A stretch of 64,000 nucleotides of DNA from Gigantopelta aegis (GCF_016097555.1 NC_054701.1:62151543-62215542); one strand, 5' to 3'; positions 1 to 18,545 are shown, numbered from the stretch's first letter. Numbers and translations: made by a program. Notes: generated from the letters alone by a model not told the origin.

Positions 1-243
1 TACTGTATAATGCCACTTCTATGTTAAGTGTCAACGGTGGCGACGTCCACTGTGGTTGTATTTATAGAATTCAATATGTATACGCAATATTTAGCACCTG
101 TGTGTACGGTAGTCGACTGGGCCTGAGCCAGAACGATTCTTGAAGGTTGTCGGTAGTGCAGATCAAAGAGGAACACCGATCAGAACGAGTGCGTATTGTA
201 TTATAGACTATAGATTGCGACTGGCTTGTAAGTTGTATTAAAA
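1..243. other. Unannotated intergenic DNA
   Basis: No coding signal, RNA gene or repeat family was recognised here before the first SINE. Confidence 0.5.
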
Positions 244-513
244 GGCAGGGTCTAGCTCAGTCGGTAGAACTCCCGCCTGGTGTATTTTGGTCGTAGAATT
301 GCTCCATATCTGGTATATCAAAGACCGTGGTAGGTGCTGCCCTGTATTTGGTAAAGTGCATATACAATATCCGTTTCTACTAATGGTGAAATGCAGCGGG
401 TTTCCTCCGAAGACTACTTGTCAGACTTAAGAAAATTTAATGTTTGAAAATCCAATAGCTGACTATTAATTAATCAGCTCTAGTGGTGCCGTTAAACAAA
501 ACAAAACAAACTT
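244..513 (+). mobile_element. SINE, head B with tail T2
   Basis: A tRNA-like A box (tctagctcagtcggtagaac) opens the copy. The shared body follows (ccgtggtaggtgctgccctg), then a T2 tail with ccaatagctga and gtgccgttaaacaaaac. It is diverged, and the B box is degraded, so it is an old copy. Confidence 0.8.
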
Positions 514-920
514 ACCTTTCCCTTGCCTATGTTACCCATTAGCAGCACGGGGCACCATATGTTATCTTTTAAATGGCTATCAGGAAGTGTTGGTTGGAAT
601 GGGAAATATATAAATGGATTTACTCCGTCCATTCATTTGCATGTCATTCCTCTGTCTAGATATTAATGTAAATATTATAAGAGTCGCATATTGTCGTATA
701 AAATGAAATGGTGAAGGGTTTCACAATATTGGACCCTTTGGCGAGAAGATTTCTCTAATTAGAATTTGGATGACATTATATTTTGCCAGAAGATATTCTG
801 CGGAGAGATACCTTTCGGCTGGAACTGGACAAGTTAACCACCGGTCGATCGCCGATGTGTGTCAATGTGCCATTGTGGTGTGCGGTTTTGTGTGGTGTGT
901 TGGTGTGTAAAACAAATTTA
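514..920. other. Unannotated intergenic DNA
   Basis: AT-rich sequence with no recognised gene or repeat. Confidence 0.4.
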
Positions 921-1218
921 GAGTTTGTTTTGTTTAACAACACCACTAGAGCATATTGATAATTAATCATCAGCTATGATATTTCAAACATAGTCTTCCG
1001 AGGAAACCAGAAACATTTGTCCTTTCGTTGCCAGGGTATTTCGTATGTACTTTCCTACATATAGGACAGCACATACCACGGCCGTTGATATACCAGTCGT
1101 GGGACACTGTTTTGGACGGAAAAAAAAACAATCAGAGAATGGGTCCATTCAAGGGATTTGATCCTTCGACCTAGGCACATCAGGCGAACGCTCTACCAAC
1201 TGAGCTAAATCCTTCCCC
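921..1218 (-). mobile_element. SINE, head B with tail T2
   Basis: Read on the minus strand, the head has a good A box (ttagctcagttggtagagcg) and a B-box-like ggtcgaaggatcaaatcc, followed by the shared body and a T2 tail. This is the best-preserved B head in the window. Confidence 0.85.
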
Positions 1219-1611
1219 GGGTTGGTGTGTGCGTACGTTGTTTGTGCGCGCGCGCGATCATATATATTTGACTTACTTCTGTTATATCCAATACGATTTA
1301 AAGACCTTTCCCTGCTCAATAGTTGGTTTGGAATATGAAGTGGGACAATAATGAAATATGTTATCGGGAACAGTATCTTACTGCTCACTCTCGTTTTAGG
1401 TCTCCAGTGAGTGTCTAGATTATCTTTCATTCAAGGCATCGCGGGCATAACTTGGACGGCTACACAAGTCTTAATTAATTTTGAACGTCTGTTAGTGACG
1501 GCATAATACGTGGATATAAAATGATGTTGGCTAATGTCAGGTTTATTAATGGAGACCAAAACAGAGTGGTAGTAAGATCTGATATGGTGGGGGGTTTTGG
1601 GTTGGGGTTTT

Positions 1612-1643
<32 letters not shown>

Positions 1644-1934
1644 GGTTGTTGTTGTTTTGGGGGTTTTTTGGGGGGATTGTTGTTGTTTTTTGTGTGTTTT
1701 TTGGGGGGGTTGTTTGTTGTTTTGGGGGAGTTTTTGTGGGGAGGCTTTCGGGCGTGGGTAAAAAATGTATATGCTGTTTTCCACAGTCTTCGATAGGTAG
1801 TGCACAAATAAACCATTTCTTGAGGTGCGAATATGATTAATTTAGATTTCGATAATGGCATCAAGTTCACATACAGACATTAATACAGGCATCAAGTTCA
1901 TCACATAAGGCATAAAGGCCGGCGTAGACGAGCG
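1219..1934. repeat. Low-complexity (GTT)n and G/T-rich tract in unannotated DNA
   Basis: An interrupted GTT microsatellite and G/T-rich run occupies about 1580-1740. The open frames across it are translations of simple repeat. Nothing else was recognised on either side. Confidence 0.7.
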
Positions 1935-2146
1935 TTATCAAAGGCCGTGGTATGTGCTATCATGTCTGTTGGATGGTGCATATAAAAGATCCCTTGCTGC
2001 TAATCGGAAAGAGTAGCCCATGAAGTGGCGACAGCGGGTTTCCTCTCTCTATATCTGTGTGGTCCTTAACCATATGTCTGACGCTATATAACCGTGATTA
2101 AAATGTGTTGAGTGCGTCGTTAAATAAAACATTTCTTTCTTTTTAG
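1935..2146 (+). mobile_element. SINE fragment, body with tail T1 (5' truncated)
   Basis: The copy starts within the shared body (atcaaaggccgtggtatgtg), runs through gtggcgacagcgggtttcct and ends with the T1 tail gtgcgtcgttaaataaaac and a ttctttcttt terminus. It is close to consensus and therefore relatively young. Confidence 0.85.
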
Positions 2147-2817
2147 ACGAATATCGTGCTTGCCCATGGGACATAAGCTCTTTCTAATATTTCCATAACA
2201 GCCTAACTGATATCATTTATTTTAATTTTGAGTTGGCATATTGAGGTTAATATTTATTTCATAGTTTATGAATTGTCAACAGTCACAATCATCTTAAAAC
2301 CATATACAAAAACGTGTAATGTAAACGGTAAGGCATTTCACGACAGTCTGACATGGAGCATGATTAGTGAACAGCCGTCAAGGGAGCATGTACAATAAAA
2401 AATATATATGTATAGCCTGCGGGAAATTGTCACTCCTTGCACAACACCAGTTATAAAAAATGACAGGTTTAAAAACACATTAAAGCGTTTTTTAGTTTAT
2501 TATCGATTTGTCTGCTGCACATTATAAAAGCTGTTTAACGCTTCAAAACTGCACGGAGACACCAGCAAATAAAGCACATTAAAGTCGTTTGATTGTGGTT
2601 TTTATGTCAGGGAAAACAGTTCAGGAACTGGGTCTATCACGTCAAGGTTTTGATTTGCTAACAATAAAACTGTAAGCCATAAAGTAATTTCTTTTATTAT
2701 ACGAAATTTAATATGCAATTTTCCCTACATGTGTTTTTTTTTTAATATGGAACATGTGTCCAATATTAACCTAATACACACATATAATAGTATAATACCA
2801 TTACTAGTTAACAGCAT
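2147..2817. other. Unannotated intergenic DNA
   Basis: AT-rich sequence with no supported gene or repeat. Confidence 0.4.
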
Positions 2818-2829
2818 CAATAGCGAAGT

Positions 2830-3222
2830 ACCGGCCTTGGTGGCGTCGTGGTTAGACATCGGTATACAGGCTGGTAGGTACTGGGTTCGGATCCCAGTCG
2901 AGGCATGGGATGTTTAATCCAAATACTGACTCCAAACCCTGAGTGAGTGCTCCGCAAGGTTCAATGTGTAGGTGTAAACCACTTGCACCGACCAGTGATC
3001 CATAATTGGTTCAACAAAGGCCATGGTTTGTGCTATCCTGCCTGTGGGAAGCGCAAATAAAAGATCCCTTGCTGCCTGTCGTAAAAGAGTAGCCTATGTG
3101 GCGACAGCGGGTTTCCTCTTAAAAACAGTGTCAGAATGACCATATGTTTGACGTCCAATAGCTGATGATACGATAAAAACAAAACAATGTGCTCTAGTGG
3201 CGTCGTTAAATAAAACAAACTA
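2830..3222 (+). mobile_element. SINE, head C with tail T2, full length with target duplication
   Basis: The C head begins accggccttggtggcgtcg and contains the B-box-like ggttcggatcccag. The body and T2 tail follow, ending gtcgttaaataaaacaaac. A perfect 12-bp direct repeat, caatagcgaagt, flanks it at 2818-2829 and 3223-3234, which defines both ends and shows insertion by retroposition. Confidence 0.95.
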
Positions 3223-3234
3223 CAATAGCGAAGT

Positions 3235-3909
3235 GGTTTAAGGTGGGCCTACGGCGCCCTCAACATAATATGAGCAATATGTTTGTAAAATATATACAAA
3301 TCCTTGCTTTAAATAGTATTATACTTTGCACATCCGTGTGCAAAACGAAATCTCCCTTTGTGTAATTTACAACTACATAATCATTAAAAAATGATATGTT
3401 AATTAATAACATGCAACGTAGTCGGTTGTAAAGATTGAAATACCCTTGTAAGATTCCTCACGTAGTAAATTAGTCACCATTTACTAGTATATTAAGAATA
3501 AAACATAAATTAAGCTACCAGTTATTTGTATTCATTCATTTATATATATTTTGTAAATATTTATTTATTCATTTATTTAAATTTTATGTTATCGTTATTG
3601 AAAATATTATGTTTACCAAAGAGAATTGTATTTTACGAGTTCAGGTTGTGGTCAAAATCCGTGAAAGTCTTAGAGTATGGTCGGAGCGGGTTGGGGAGTG
3701 TTGTTGTTGTTGAATATGCTAACGAAAATGGCGAGCTTTGCCGTACTAGGACCGGATCCAGGAAATTTGGGAAGGGTCTACGGGGGAGGGGGGGGGGGAC
3801 ATATGGACAAACTCGTGAAACGAGCAAACCGAAGAAAATTTGAAGAACAAAGAAGAAGAAGAAAAGAGGTACTTGAATATATTTATGTTGGACGAGTCCC
3901 CTGCACCCC
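3235..3909. other. Unannotated DNA with a G-run repeat fragment
   Basis: About 3748-3895 matches the pattern ccggatccaggaaatttggg plus a G run, also seen near 42700. The remainder is AT-rich with no supported gene. The overlapping frames at 3526-3928 cross this repeat and a GAA-rich stretch and look spurious. Confidence 0.4.
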
Positions 3910-3962
3910 GGTACCTACCAGCCTGTAGTCCGATGGCTTAACCACTGCGCCACCGAGGCTGG
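3910..3962 (-). mobile_element. SINE head C fragment
   Basis: Only the tRNA-like head remains: cggtacctaccagcctgtag followed by accactgcgccaccgaggct, the reverse complement of the C head. Confidence 0.75.
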
Positions 3963-4286
3963 TTGAGCTGCTTGTATCTCAGTTTGTTTTAGTGGGACCT
4001 CAGAGAAAGGCCACTGCAGAGACATCGTTCTTCTCAGTCATTAACATATAGCCCAGGAAGCTAGGCATATGTCATCGTGACAGTCTCCTTCAAGTTTAAT
4101 TAGATGAGAAGCACGACAATCATTTTTAAAAGGGGATATCTCTAATATGCATAATGGCGACTTCCCGCCAAAATTTAATCATTCATTTTGCTTTGAATGT
4201 AATTTAATTGTAGAATAAAATTTAATTCAGTCGAGGTGAACACTGAAACGTGTTGCGTAACCAACAAGTTTGCTGTCTTCGTGTAA

Positions 4287-5111
4287 TGCTAGTCTCAAAC
4301 TACCAACTGCCAGGAGAAAGTTAACCAACTTTCTGCTGTCACGACTTCTATGACTATCCATTTGCTAGGGTAGGGCGCTAAGGCGTAGGCGGTTTTGGCT
4401 GTAAAGTGTGTTAGGACCCGGGATAGACATGCTCGAAACCTTAGTGGTATATGAGCATGTTAAAATTATCCGCTCCGCTCCATTTACTAGTTTGAGCGCT
4501 CTTACAACTTGATTCTCGTTATATTTCCCATTGGTCGTTAACCTGAGCGCACCCATCGCAAGTCGGGAGTTATGGAAATTACAACGCAGCCGTCGTGCTG
4601 GCCAACTTCGTCGTGACAGTTAACAGTCCGATACTAGCATTATAACGATAAGTTCAGACTACCAACTGCCAGCACAAAGTTGGCCAACTGTCTGCTCTCA
4701 CGACTTCTAGGACTGTCCGGTTGCTGGTCTGAGCGCTCTTACAACTCGATACTTCTACGACTGTCCGGTTGCTGGTCTGAGCGCTCTTACAACTCGATAC
4801 GACTTCTACGACTGTCCGGTTGCTGGTCTGAGCGCTCTTACAACTCGATACGACTTCTACGACTGTCCGGTTGCTAGTCTGAGCGCTCTTACAACTCGAT
4901 ACGATTTCTACGAATGTCCGGTTGCTAGTCTGAGCGCTCTTACAACTCGATACGACTTCTACGACTGTCCGGTTGCTAGTCTGAGCGCTCTTACAACGCG
5001 ATACAACTTCTACAACCGATTAGCTAATCGTAAGTTGGCAGTTGGGAAAATTACAACGCAACCGCTGAGTTGCCCAACTTCGTCGTGCTAGATGACAGTC
5101 TGAACCTAGCA
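4287..5111. mobile_element. Non-autonomous TIR element with TAA target duplication
   Basis: The ends are inverted (tgctag at the left, ctagca at the right), with further diverged complementarity inward (left ctcaaactaccaactgcc; right agttgcccaac...gtctgaac). A TAA sits outside each end, at 4284-4286 and 5112-5114. A related repeat near 21000 carries the same flanks joined without the insert, an empty-site paralogue. A 3-bp TAA duplication fits PIF/Harbinger elements, but no transposase is present and the family call is an inference. The left 353 bp (4287-4639) looks like one unit and about 4652-5111 a second related unit carrying the expanded minisatellite. Confidence 0.75.
4700..5017 (+). 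repeat. 51-bp minisatellite inside the TIR element
   Basis: Six tandem units carry gtccggttgct and gagcgctcttacaactcgat. The gagcgctctt motif starts at 4731, 4779, 4830, 4881, 4932 and 4983, giving spacings of 48, 51, 51, 51 and 51. A single diverged unit is also present in the left half of the element near 4495. Confidence 0.95.
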
Positions 5112-5312
5112 TAACTCGTATGTCTCTAACGGCCCTATCCAGTTAACTTATCGGCTTTTCGGTCTCAAACAAAGGTAAAGATCAACATCAATACAACAAC
5201 AAAATAAGTCGATTAGAAAGTGTAAAACAAAATTTAAAAAAAACAATTACGAAGAGTTAAATCAGCGTTAATATCTTAAAGCAACATAAAATAACAGTAT
5301 AAACCGGGGAAT

Positions 5313-5408
5313 ACCGGCCTCAGTGATGTTGTGGTTAAGCCGTAGGACTTAGAGCTGGTAGGTACTGAGTTCGATTCGCGGTACCAGATCCCACCCAGAA
5401 CGAGTTTA

Positions 5409-5480
<72 letters not shown>

Positions 5481-5575
5481 ACTACTAACCCACTGTCCTC
5501 GACAGGCAGTCAAGTTAACTACAATGTGTGTCCAGGCCAGCGTGCTTTAACAGTAATTGAACAATAATAAGAATA
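5313..5575 (+). mobile_element. SINE D, with internal (CT)n
   Basis: The head is accggcctcagtgatgttgt with gtaggtactgagttcgattc. A (CT)n microsatellite at about 5414-5477 replaces the usual ctctctcactaacc segment. The conserved actaacccactgtcctcgac and tgtgtccaggccagcgtgct follow. Confidence 0.85.
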
Positions 5576-6338
5576 CTTAACAATTATGTTCATAGCCCAG
5601 GGGATTCATTAAAAACGTAGGGGTAGCACTTTCTTGACATTACGTTTTGAATCGAGCACCATTTTCAAAGTGGAAATTTAACCATTATTTGATAACATAA
5701 TAAAATGTTCTTCTGTGTCAAATAAATTTTCCTCCATTCAAATTTAAAAAGTTGGATTTGTTTTGTTTGTGTGGGGTTGAATGTTTTTCTTATTTATTTT
5801 TTTTTGGGGGGGAGGGCGTGGGGGGTGTTGTGAATCTCCAAAATTTTAATGTAGGGCTACTTTTTTTCTCTTTTTTTTCTTTTTTTAAATTTAAAAAAAT
5901 AAAATAAAAATAAAAACGCAACTTTGCCTGTATTTGCATATATGAAATAGTGTTTAAACTTTCTCCTTACGTTTCAACGTCATGTCGGCACCATCAACGT
6001 CGTGAGGTATGTTCGTGTCGTGATGCATAAACGTCACCCTCGCAGCATAAACCTATTTACTTTGAAAGGAAAACTCTCAACGGACTGTGAAACGCCCTGC
6101 TAACCAATAATTTACGCTCTGTTTGTTCCGATTGTCAACAAGAAGACGTTATAAACACGGTGAGTCACATGGAATCAGCTCTAGAAATACACTAGTGGAC
6201 AGACCGGCCATAAAGATAGACGCTGTGATAAATGATTGCTTGATATGGGAATGACTTAACAGCTGGGTTTTCTTCCTTCGCTGTTAGTACTGGGTAGGCT
6301 AATGGTCTAGGCTAATGCCAGCTCACACACTTACTAAA
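5576..6338. other. Unannotated intergenic DNA
   Basis: T- and A-rich homopolymer tracts lie at about 5770-5930. No gene or repeat family was recognised in the rest. Confidence 0.4.
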
Positions 6339-6351
6339 TTTAAGGTTACGG

Positions 6352-6751
6352 TAAAAAGTAAAGTTTGTTTTATTTAACGACGCTGCTAGAGCACATTGAT
6401 TTTTTATCTTATCATCGGCTATTGGACGTCAAACATATGGTCATTTTTGACACTGTTTTGAAGAGGAAACCCGCTGTCGCCACATAGGCTACTCTTATTT
6501 CGACAGGCAGCAAGGGATCTTTTATTTGCGCTTCCCACAGGCAGGATAGCACAAACCATGGCCTTTGTTGAACCAGTTATGGATCACTGGTCGGTGCAAG
6601 TGGTTTACACCTACCCATTGAGCCTTGCGGAGCACTCACTCAGGGTTTGGAGTCGGTATCTCGATTAAAAATCCCATGCCTCGACTGGGATCCGAACCCA
6701 GTACCTACCAGCCTGTAGTCCGATGGCCTGCCACGACGCCACCGAGGCCGG
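6352..6751 (-). mobile_element. SINE, head C with tail T2, target duplication
   Basis: In reverse orientation, the T2 tail (gtttgttttatttaacgacg) is at the left and the C head (acgacgccaccgaggccgg) at the right. A perfect 13-bp duplication, tttaaggttacgg, flanks it at 6339-6351 and 6752-6764. Confidence 0.95.
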
Positions 6752-6921
6752 TTTAAGGTTACGGAGTCATCGGGGGAAATACGGATTACGTCAGCGAGAT
6801 TGAATTGTACGGGTTTATCGACACGTAAGACACTGACAGTAATCACCAAACAAGAGAAGAGAAAAGAGAGTTGACCCGGTTTATTTATTTGCATATCCTT
6901 GTACAGATATAATTCATGCAG

Positions 6922-7206
6922 AGGCCTATAGGAACGATACCTGGAGTGGGTGGTGGGATCGATCCCCGTCGGTGGACCCATTGGGCTATTTTTCGTTCTA
7001 GCCAATGCAAACACGACTGGTGTATCAAAGGCTGTGGTATGTGGTATCCTGTCTGTGGGATGGTGCATATAAAAGATCACTTGCTACTAATGGAAAAATG
7101 TCGCGGGTTTCCTCTCTAAGACTATATGTCAGAATAACCAAATGTTTGACATCCAATAGCCGATGATTAATAAATCAATGTGCCCTAGTGGTGTCGGTAA
7201 ACAAAC
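6922..7206 (+). mobile_element. SINE, head A (partial) with tail T2, joined to a G-family fragment
   Basis: About 6922-6950 matches the start of the G repeat (ggcctataggaacgatacct). It is followed directly by the B box of head A (ggatcgatccccgtcggtgg), the full body and a T2 tail with ccaatagccgatgattaat. The first part of the SINE head is missing at the join. Confidence 0.85.
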
Positions 7207-8112
7207 AAAAAATTGGAGTGGGTGGAGGTGGGACTCAATATCTAATATAGGATACACAGTATCTAATAGGAAAAATAAGCCATATGTTTTATCTTTATTT
7301 ATATTGAGTAAAACCAAAAAACGGGCCTGATTCATATTTCATTCCCTTTACAGGGATGTTTTGTTTTTTTTGTTTTTTTTTGAGGGGGTAGAGGGGGCAG
7401 ACGAATTCTTGGAATAAACGAGCATAGAAGGCTCAAGACACCAGGGGTTTCGGGGGCATGCCTTCATGAAATTTTGAAATCTAGAGGCTCTGAAATACCA
7501 TTTTTCAGCCATTTGAGGGAGGTTACACACTTTAAACGTCAATATCAGTAATTAGTTGTTTGTTTTGGGGATTTTTTTGGGGGTAGGGTGGGGGGCTAGC
7601 TACGCTCTACCCTATTTTTCTCTGTTACTCTGTTCAGAAGGTTGAAAATGCTGTATTTTTTACACGTAAAATTTTATTTTTGTCTTAGGGGGGGTTTGCC
7701 ACGCACCCCTCCTCTTCCAATCCAATAGGTTCGGGCCTTGAAACCATATTTTCATCCCCCAGACCATTGAACTGACAGTGGCTCCCTCCCCCACTTTAAA
7801 AAACACTCCACGTGTCTGTATTTCTGTGGGTTGGGGTGGGGTATACGGGTGGGTGTATATGTATCTGAGAGCACAATATGCAGATCAGTTTAAACCTTTC
7901 ATTAAAATTAGGCTACATCCGTGTTTGTTGTTCAAATATGAACTTCGTTACCTGGTTATGTTTATGCAAATTCCAACAGGAAAGAATGACGTAAACAGGA
8001 AAATACCTACATAAAAATGTATGAATCTCATATCCGCTTCAGTGGAGGATTGTTCCATGTTTGTTAAAAAGAAAAGAAAAAAAAACCCATAGTGTTTTTA
8101 ACATTTTTACTA
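7207..8112. other. Unannotated DNA with F-like fragment and G runs
   Basis: About 7404-7520 resembles the F repeat in gtttcgggggcatgcc and ttttgaaatctagaggctct. G-rich runs lie near 7566-7592 and 7688-7695. No gene was recognised. Confidence 0.4.
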
Positions 8113-8466
8113 TGGTTAGCAGCAAAGAATCTTTAATATGCACCATCCCACAGACAGGATAATACACAGCACGGCGGGAGCAAGTAGACAATGGGGAAGG
8201 GGGCTGACTGAGATCTAGGGCGCAAAGCAATGTTTCTAGGGGGTTCGGGATAATGTTCCCCCGTAAATTTTTGATAACTAAGATATCCTGAAATGTCCCC
8301 CAGCCCCCCCCCCCCCCCCCTTCTTATTCGGCCGTGCCTGCGGTCTGTCTTATATGAGTTATGGAGCACTAGCTAGCATGGGAAATAGCCTGGAATGGAC
8401 CCAGTGACGGGGATCGATCCTAGATCAACCACGTATCAGGAGAGCGTTTTACCACTTGTCTACGTC
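8113..8466 (-). mobile_element. SINE, head A, interrupted by an F repeat
   Basis: The body (ttagcagcaaagaatctt, accatcccacagacaggata) occupies 8113-8167. The rest of the body and head A (acggggatcgatcctagatc, accacttgtctacgtcctgt) resume at about 8346-8466. The tail is absent. Confidence 0.75.
8168..8345 (+). mobile_element. F repeat inserted into a SINE, with inverted ends and C run
   Basis: It carries ctgactgagatctagggcgc, gtttctagggggttcggg and a C run, and ends cggccgtgcctgc. The 47249-47417 copy begins with the complement of that end, gcaggcacggccg, so the family appears to have inverted termini. Its position inside a SINE shows it is the younger insertion. Confidence 0.65.
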
Positions 8467-9360
<894 letters not shown>

Positions 9361-9367
9361 TCAGCAA

Positions 9368-9596
9368 AAGGAATCAATGGTTGGTGTGCCAACATTATTC
9401 ATCATCAATAATCAATGAATGGTGCACAGCCTAAAAACATTCAACATCAATAATCAAAGGATCTTGTGCACCAGAACCAATTCAATATTTTTTTTTTTAA
9501 TCAACAGATTGTGCGCAATCTAAAACTAGTCAGCATCAATAATCAGTGTATGGTGAACACCCAAAGCATTAAACATACAATATCAAAGGATGTGGT
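9368..9596 (+). repeat. Imperfect tandem repeat, about 60-bp period
   Basis: Four or so diverged units share catcaataatcaa and a following tggtgyrcac or ttgtgcacc element. The units differ by small indels, so this is an old minisatellite. Confidence 0.6.
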
Positions 9597-9975
9597 ACCG
9601 GCCTTGGTGGCGTCGTGGTTAGGCCATCGATCAACAGGCTGGTAGGTACTGGGTTCGGATCTCAGTCGAGGCATGGGATTTTTAATCCAGATACCCACTC
9701 CAAACCCTGAACGAGTGCTCCGCAAGGCTCAATGGGTAGGTGAAAACCACTTGCACCGACCAGTGATCCATAAATGGTTCAACAAAGGCCATGGTTTGTG
9801 CTATCCTGCCTGTGGGAAGCACAAATAAAAGATCCCTTGCTGCTAATTGGAAAGAGTAGCCCATGAAGTGGCGACAGCGGGTTTCCTCTTAAAATCTGTG
9901 GTCCTTAACCACGTCTGATGCCATATAACCGTAAATAAAATGTGTTGAGTGTGTCGTTAAATAAAACATTTCTTT
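9597..9975 (+). mobile_element. SINE, head C with tail T1 (mosaic)
   Basis: Head C and its specific region (cagtgatccataaatggttc, tgtgggaagcacaaataaaa) switch after ttgctgcta to the T1 form (attggaaagagtagcccatg). The copy ends with gtgtcgttaaataaaacatt. Compare C copies that carry T2. Confidence 0.9.
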
Positions 9976-10028
9976 CTTTTTCTTTCTCTCTGTGTTATTT
10001 TTTAGCTTCAGACTTCAAACATAGAAAA

Positions 10029-10221
10029 GGATGTGGTATGTACTATCCTGTCAGTGGGATGGTGCATATAAAAAGATACCTTGTTATTCTTTGGAAAAAT
10101 TAACCCATGAAGTCGTGGAAGCAGGTTTCTCCTAACATCTGTGTGGTCTTTAACCATATGACCGTAAATTAAAATATATTGAGTGCATCGTCAGGTTAAA
10201 AACATTTCTTCCTTTCTTCCT
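10029..10221 (+). mobile_element. SINE fragment, body with tail T1
   Basis: The copy is 5' truncated and begins at gatgtggtatgtactatcct. Its tail is degraded (gagtgcatcgtcaggttaaa). An A-headed copy follows immediately. Confidence 0.8.
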
Positions 10222-10222
10222 A

Positions 10223-10498
10223 GGGGCGGGTCGTAGGTCAGTGGTAAAGTGTTTGCTTGATGTACGGTCATTTTGGGATCAATCCCTGCTGGTGGACCCA
10301 TTGAGCTATTTCTCATTCCAGCCAGTGCACCATGACTGGTATATCAAAGGCCGTGGTATGTGCTATTCTGCCTGTGGAATAGTGCATATAAAAGATCCTT
10401 TGCTGCATTAGAAAAAATGTAGCAGGTTTCCTCTGATGACTACGCGTCATAATTACCAAATGTTTGACATCTAGTGTTGTTGTTACTCAACAAACTTC
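10223..10498 (+). mobile_element. SINE, head A with tail T2 (3' truncated)
   Basis: Head A (ggcgggtcgtaggtcagtgg, gggatcaatccctgctggtg) and body are present. The T2 tail breaks off after ccaaatgtttgacatct. Confidence 0.85.
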
Positions 10499-10594
10499 CT
10501 TTCTCCTGGTAACTTTAATTTGCAAAATGTGGTGACCTGGTCTGTATAGAGTTTTGCTTTTACAGATATTCTACAACAGCAGAAAAGTCTTCAT

Positions 10595-10600
10595 TTTATT
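10595..10600 (-). promoter_or_regulatory. Candidate polyadenylation signal of the RNase Z-like gene
   Basis: The minus strand reads AATAAA about 190 bases beyond the stop codon, the first canonical hexamer noticed in the expected position. This would give a 3' UTR of roughly 200 bases. No transcript evidence is available. Confidence 0.4.
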
Positions 10601-10788
10601 TGTATTAAAAAAACAACAGCACTCCTAATGTCTTTTATATGTAACAGTAAAAGAACAAAACTAGAAAATAAAAACCAACCATATAAAATTGTTGCTTATA
10701 CCCGCAATTGTTCAAACTATATTGCATGACATAGTTTATATAACACGAATACAAGTATTACAGATATGATCTAATACTAGTACTACAG

Positions 10789-17141
<6,353 letters not shown>

Positions 17142-18300
17142 ACAAAGTCAGTTGTCTTGCAGTCTGTTGACTTTACGTCATTTTTGTGTGGTAGATAACT
17201 CTAAAGATGAGGTGAAGCAACGAGAGTGGTCTACCCTTAACCATCAATTTCATGTCTGTCTTCAGACCAGAATTAATTTCGCTATATGTTTCTATATAGC
17301 CTTAGTCACAAGTTAGTGGCTATAACATTTGTATTAATATCAGCAGGCCCGTGGATTTTTGTACGTACCTTTGCCTGCCTGGGGGACACATACCCTGAAA
17401 AGGACAACCCCTGTTGTCCAGCTCTTTCTCCCAGCATATTGGTTTAAACAAACACACCCTCTAAAGCAGGCCGGAGTACACCCATTTTACACAAAAAGCA
17501 TTACTTTTGCATGGGCCGGAATTACCACAAACAAGTTTTCAATGTCAACAAGTTACACATGTTTACAAACTACATGCTCTCCCCTGTCACTTCAGTCAAA
17601 TAGTTGCCACTTCATAGCTGTCTGCCATGAAATAATCACAGTAAAACAGCAGACTACTTGCGCGGACAAATTTCCGGATAACTAATCTGAGGCCATCTTG
17701 TTTCTTTTAATCTTTGAAAGCCATTCGGTGATTGATTGAAACATATTTTATTGCTTTTTAAAAGACCAAATGGATTAGGCACACGTTATACAACTTACTA
17801 GGCCTTCTCCATAATACATACATGTCATGACAGTAATATGTTTATGTCATTTAAATATGAACAGAAATAAATATTGAAAGAGAGAAAGAAAGAAAGAAAG
17901 AACGAACGAATAAAGGAAACAGACAAGGACACAATAAAGTTCTTCATGTGTTCAATAATTAAACATCAGGTTTGCTAAAAGAAAACACAAAACATAAACA
18001 AGGCATCACAACGATTGCGTAATGGCTACAAAAATTTTAAAATAATAATTTTAAAATCCATACATCATTTACTAATTAAGGGAAACGTTTTGTTTCATTT
18101 ATATACTAAGTCTTATGTATGTTTTTCTTTATTGGCCTACTAAGGAGAAAGAGAGACAGACAGATAGAAAAAGAGCTAGCAAATAAATTATGTTTTTGTG
18201 CGATAATAAAGCTGAGGGGTCGGGTGGGTTTATAATTAGGCCTATTTTATATTGAATCTCAACATATTCCAAGGTTGATAGTATCGGAATATATTTATAG
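17142..18300. other. Region upstream of the RNase Z-like gene; dispersed repeat at 17729-17870
   Basis: The promoter must lie in the first part, but I see no defining element. About 17729-17870 (gaaacatattttattg, caacttactaggcc, atacatacatg) recurs at 27760-27905. A GAAA-rich run is at 17877-17905. Confidence 0.5.
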
Positions 18301-18310
18301 ATTTTGAGAG

Positions 18311-18545
18311 TCTTTGGTTCCGTTGCTTGGTCTTTTAATAGTTTTATTGATTGGACGCTCTCCTGCTTTGGATTTGGAAAACATTTCAAACATTGGATTT
18401 CCACCTTTTATAAAGACAGTAAATCATGTCTCGCTGTCAGTAACTCGGGATCCGATCGAACTTGTAGGCAGGGTGATCCCTTCTCCCTTGTAGGCCTATA
18501 TGATATGATTTTAGTGTGTGCTAAATTATTTTCGGGTTTAATTTG
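18311..18545 (+). pseudogene. LINE reverse transcriptase fragment
   Basis: The translation contains FIDWTLSCFGFGKHFKHWI then FYKDSKSCLAVSNSG and CRQGDPFS, the thumb-side pattern of non-LTR reverse transcriptases (usual form RQGDPLSPYLF). It is truncated at both ends and has lost the residues between RQGDP and the next helix to small lesions. CR1/Jockey-like by general appearance. Confidence 0.75.

Larger units (their letters stand above)
4130..5175 (+). repeat. Dispersed repeat, copy 1, interrupted by a TIR element
   Basis: Motifs ataatggcg, gaggtgaacact, aagtttgctgtcttcgtg and actcgtatgtctct recur in the same order at about 20770-21070. Here the repeat is split at 4287-5111 by a terminal-inverted-repeat element. 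I do not recognise the family. Confidence 0.7.

Noticed and set aside
244-320. tRNA gene suggested by tagctcagtcggtagaac
   Set aside because: It is the head of a SINE: the body and tail follow, no acceptor stem closes, and the same head recurs at seven other loci.
4700-5017. CRISPR-like array of 51-bp repeats
   Set aside because: The units are directly adjacent with no unique spacers, lie in eukaryotic DNA and sit inside a TIR element; it is a minisatellite.
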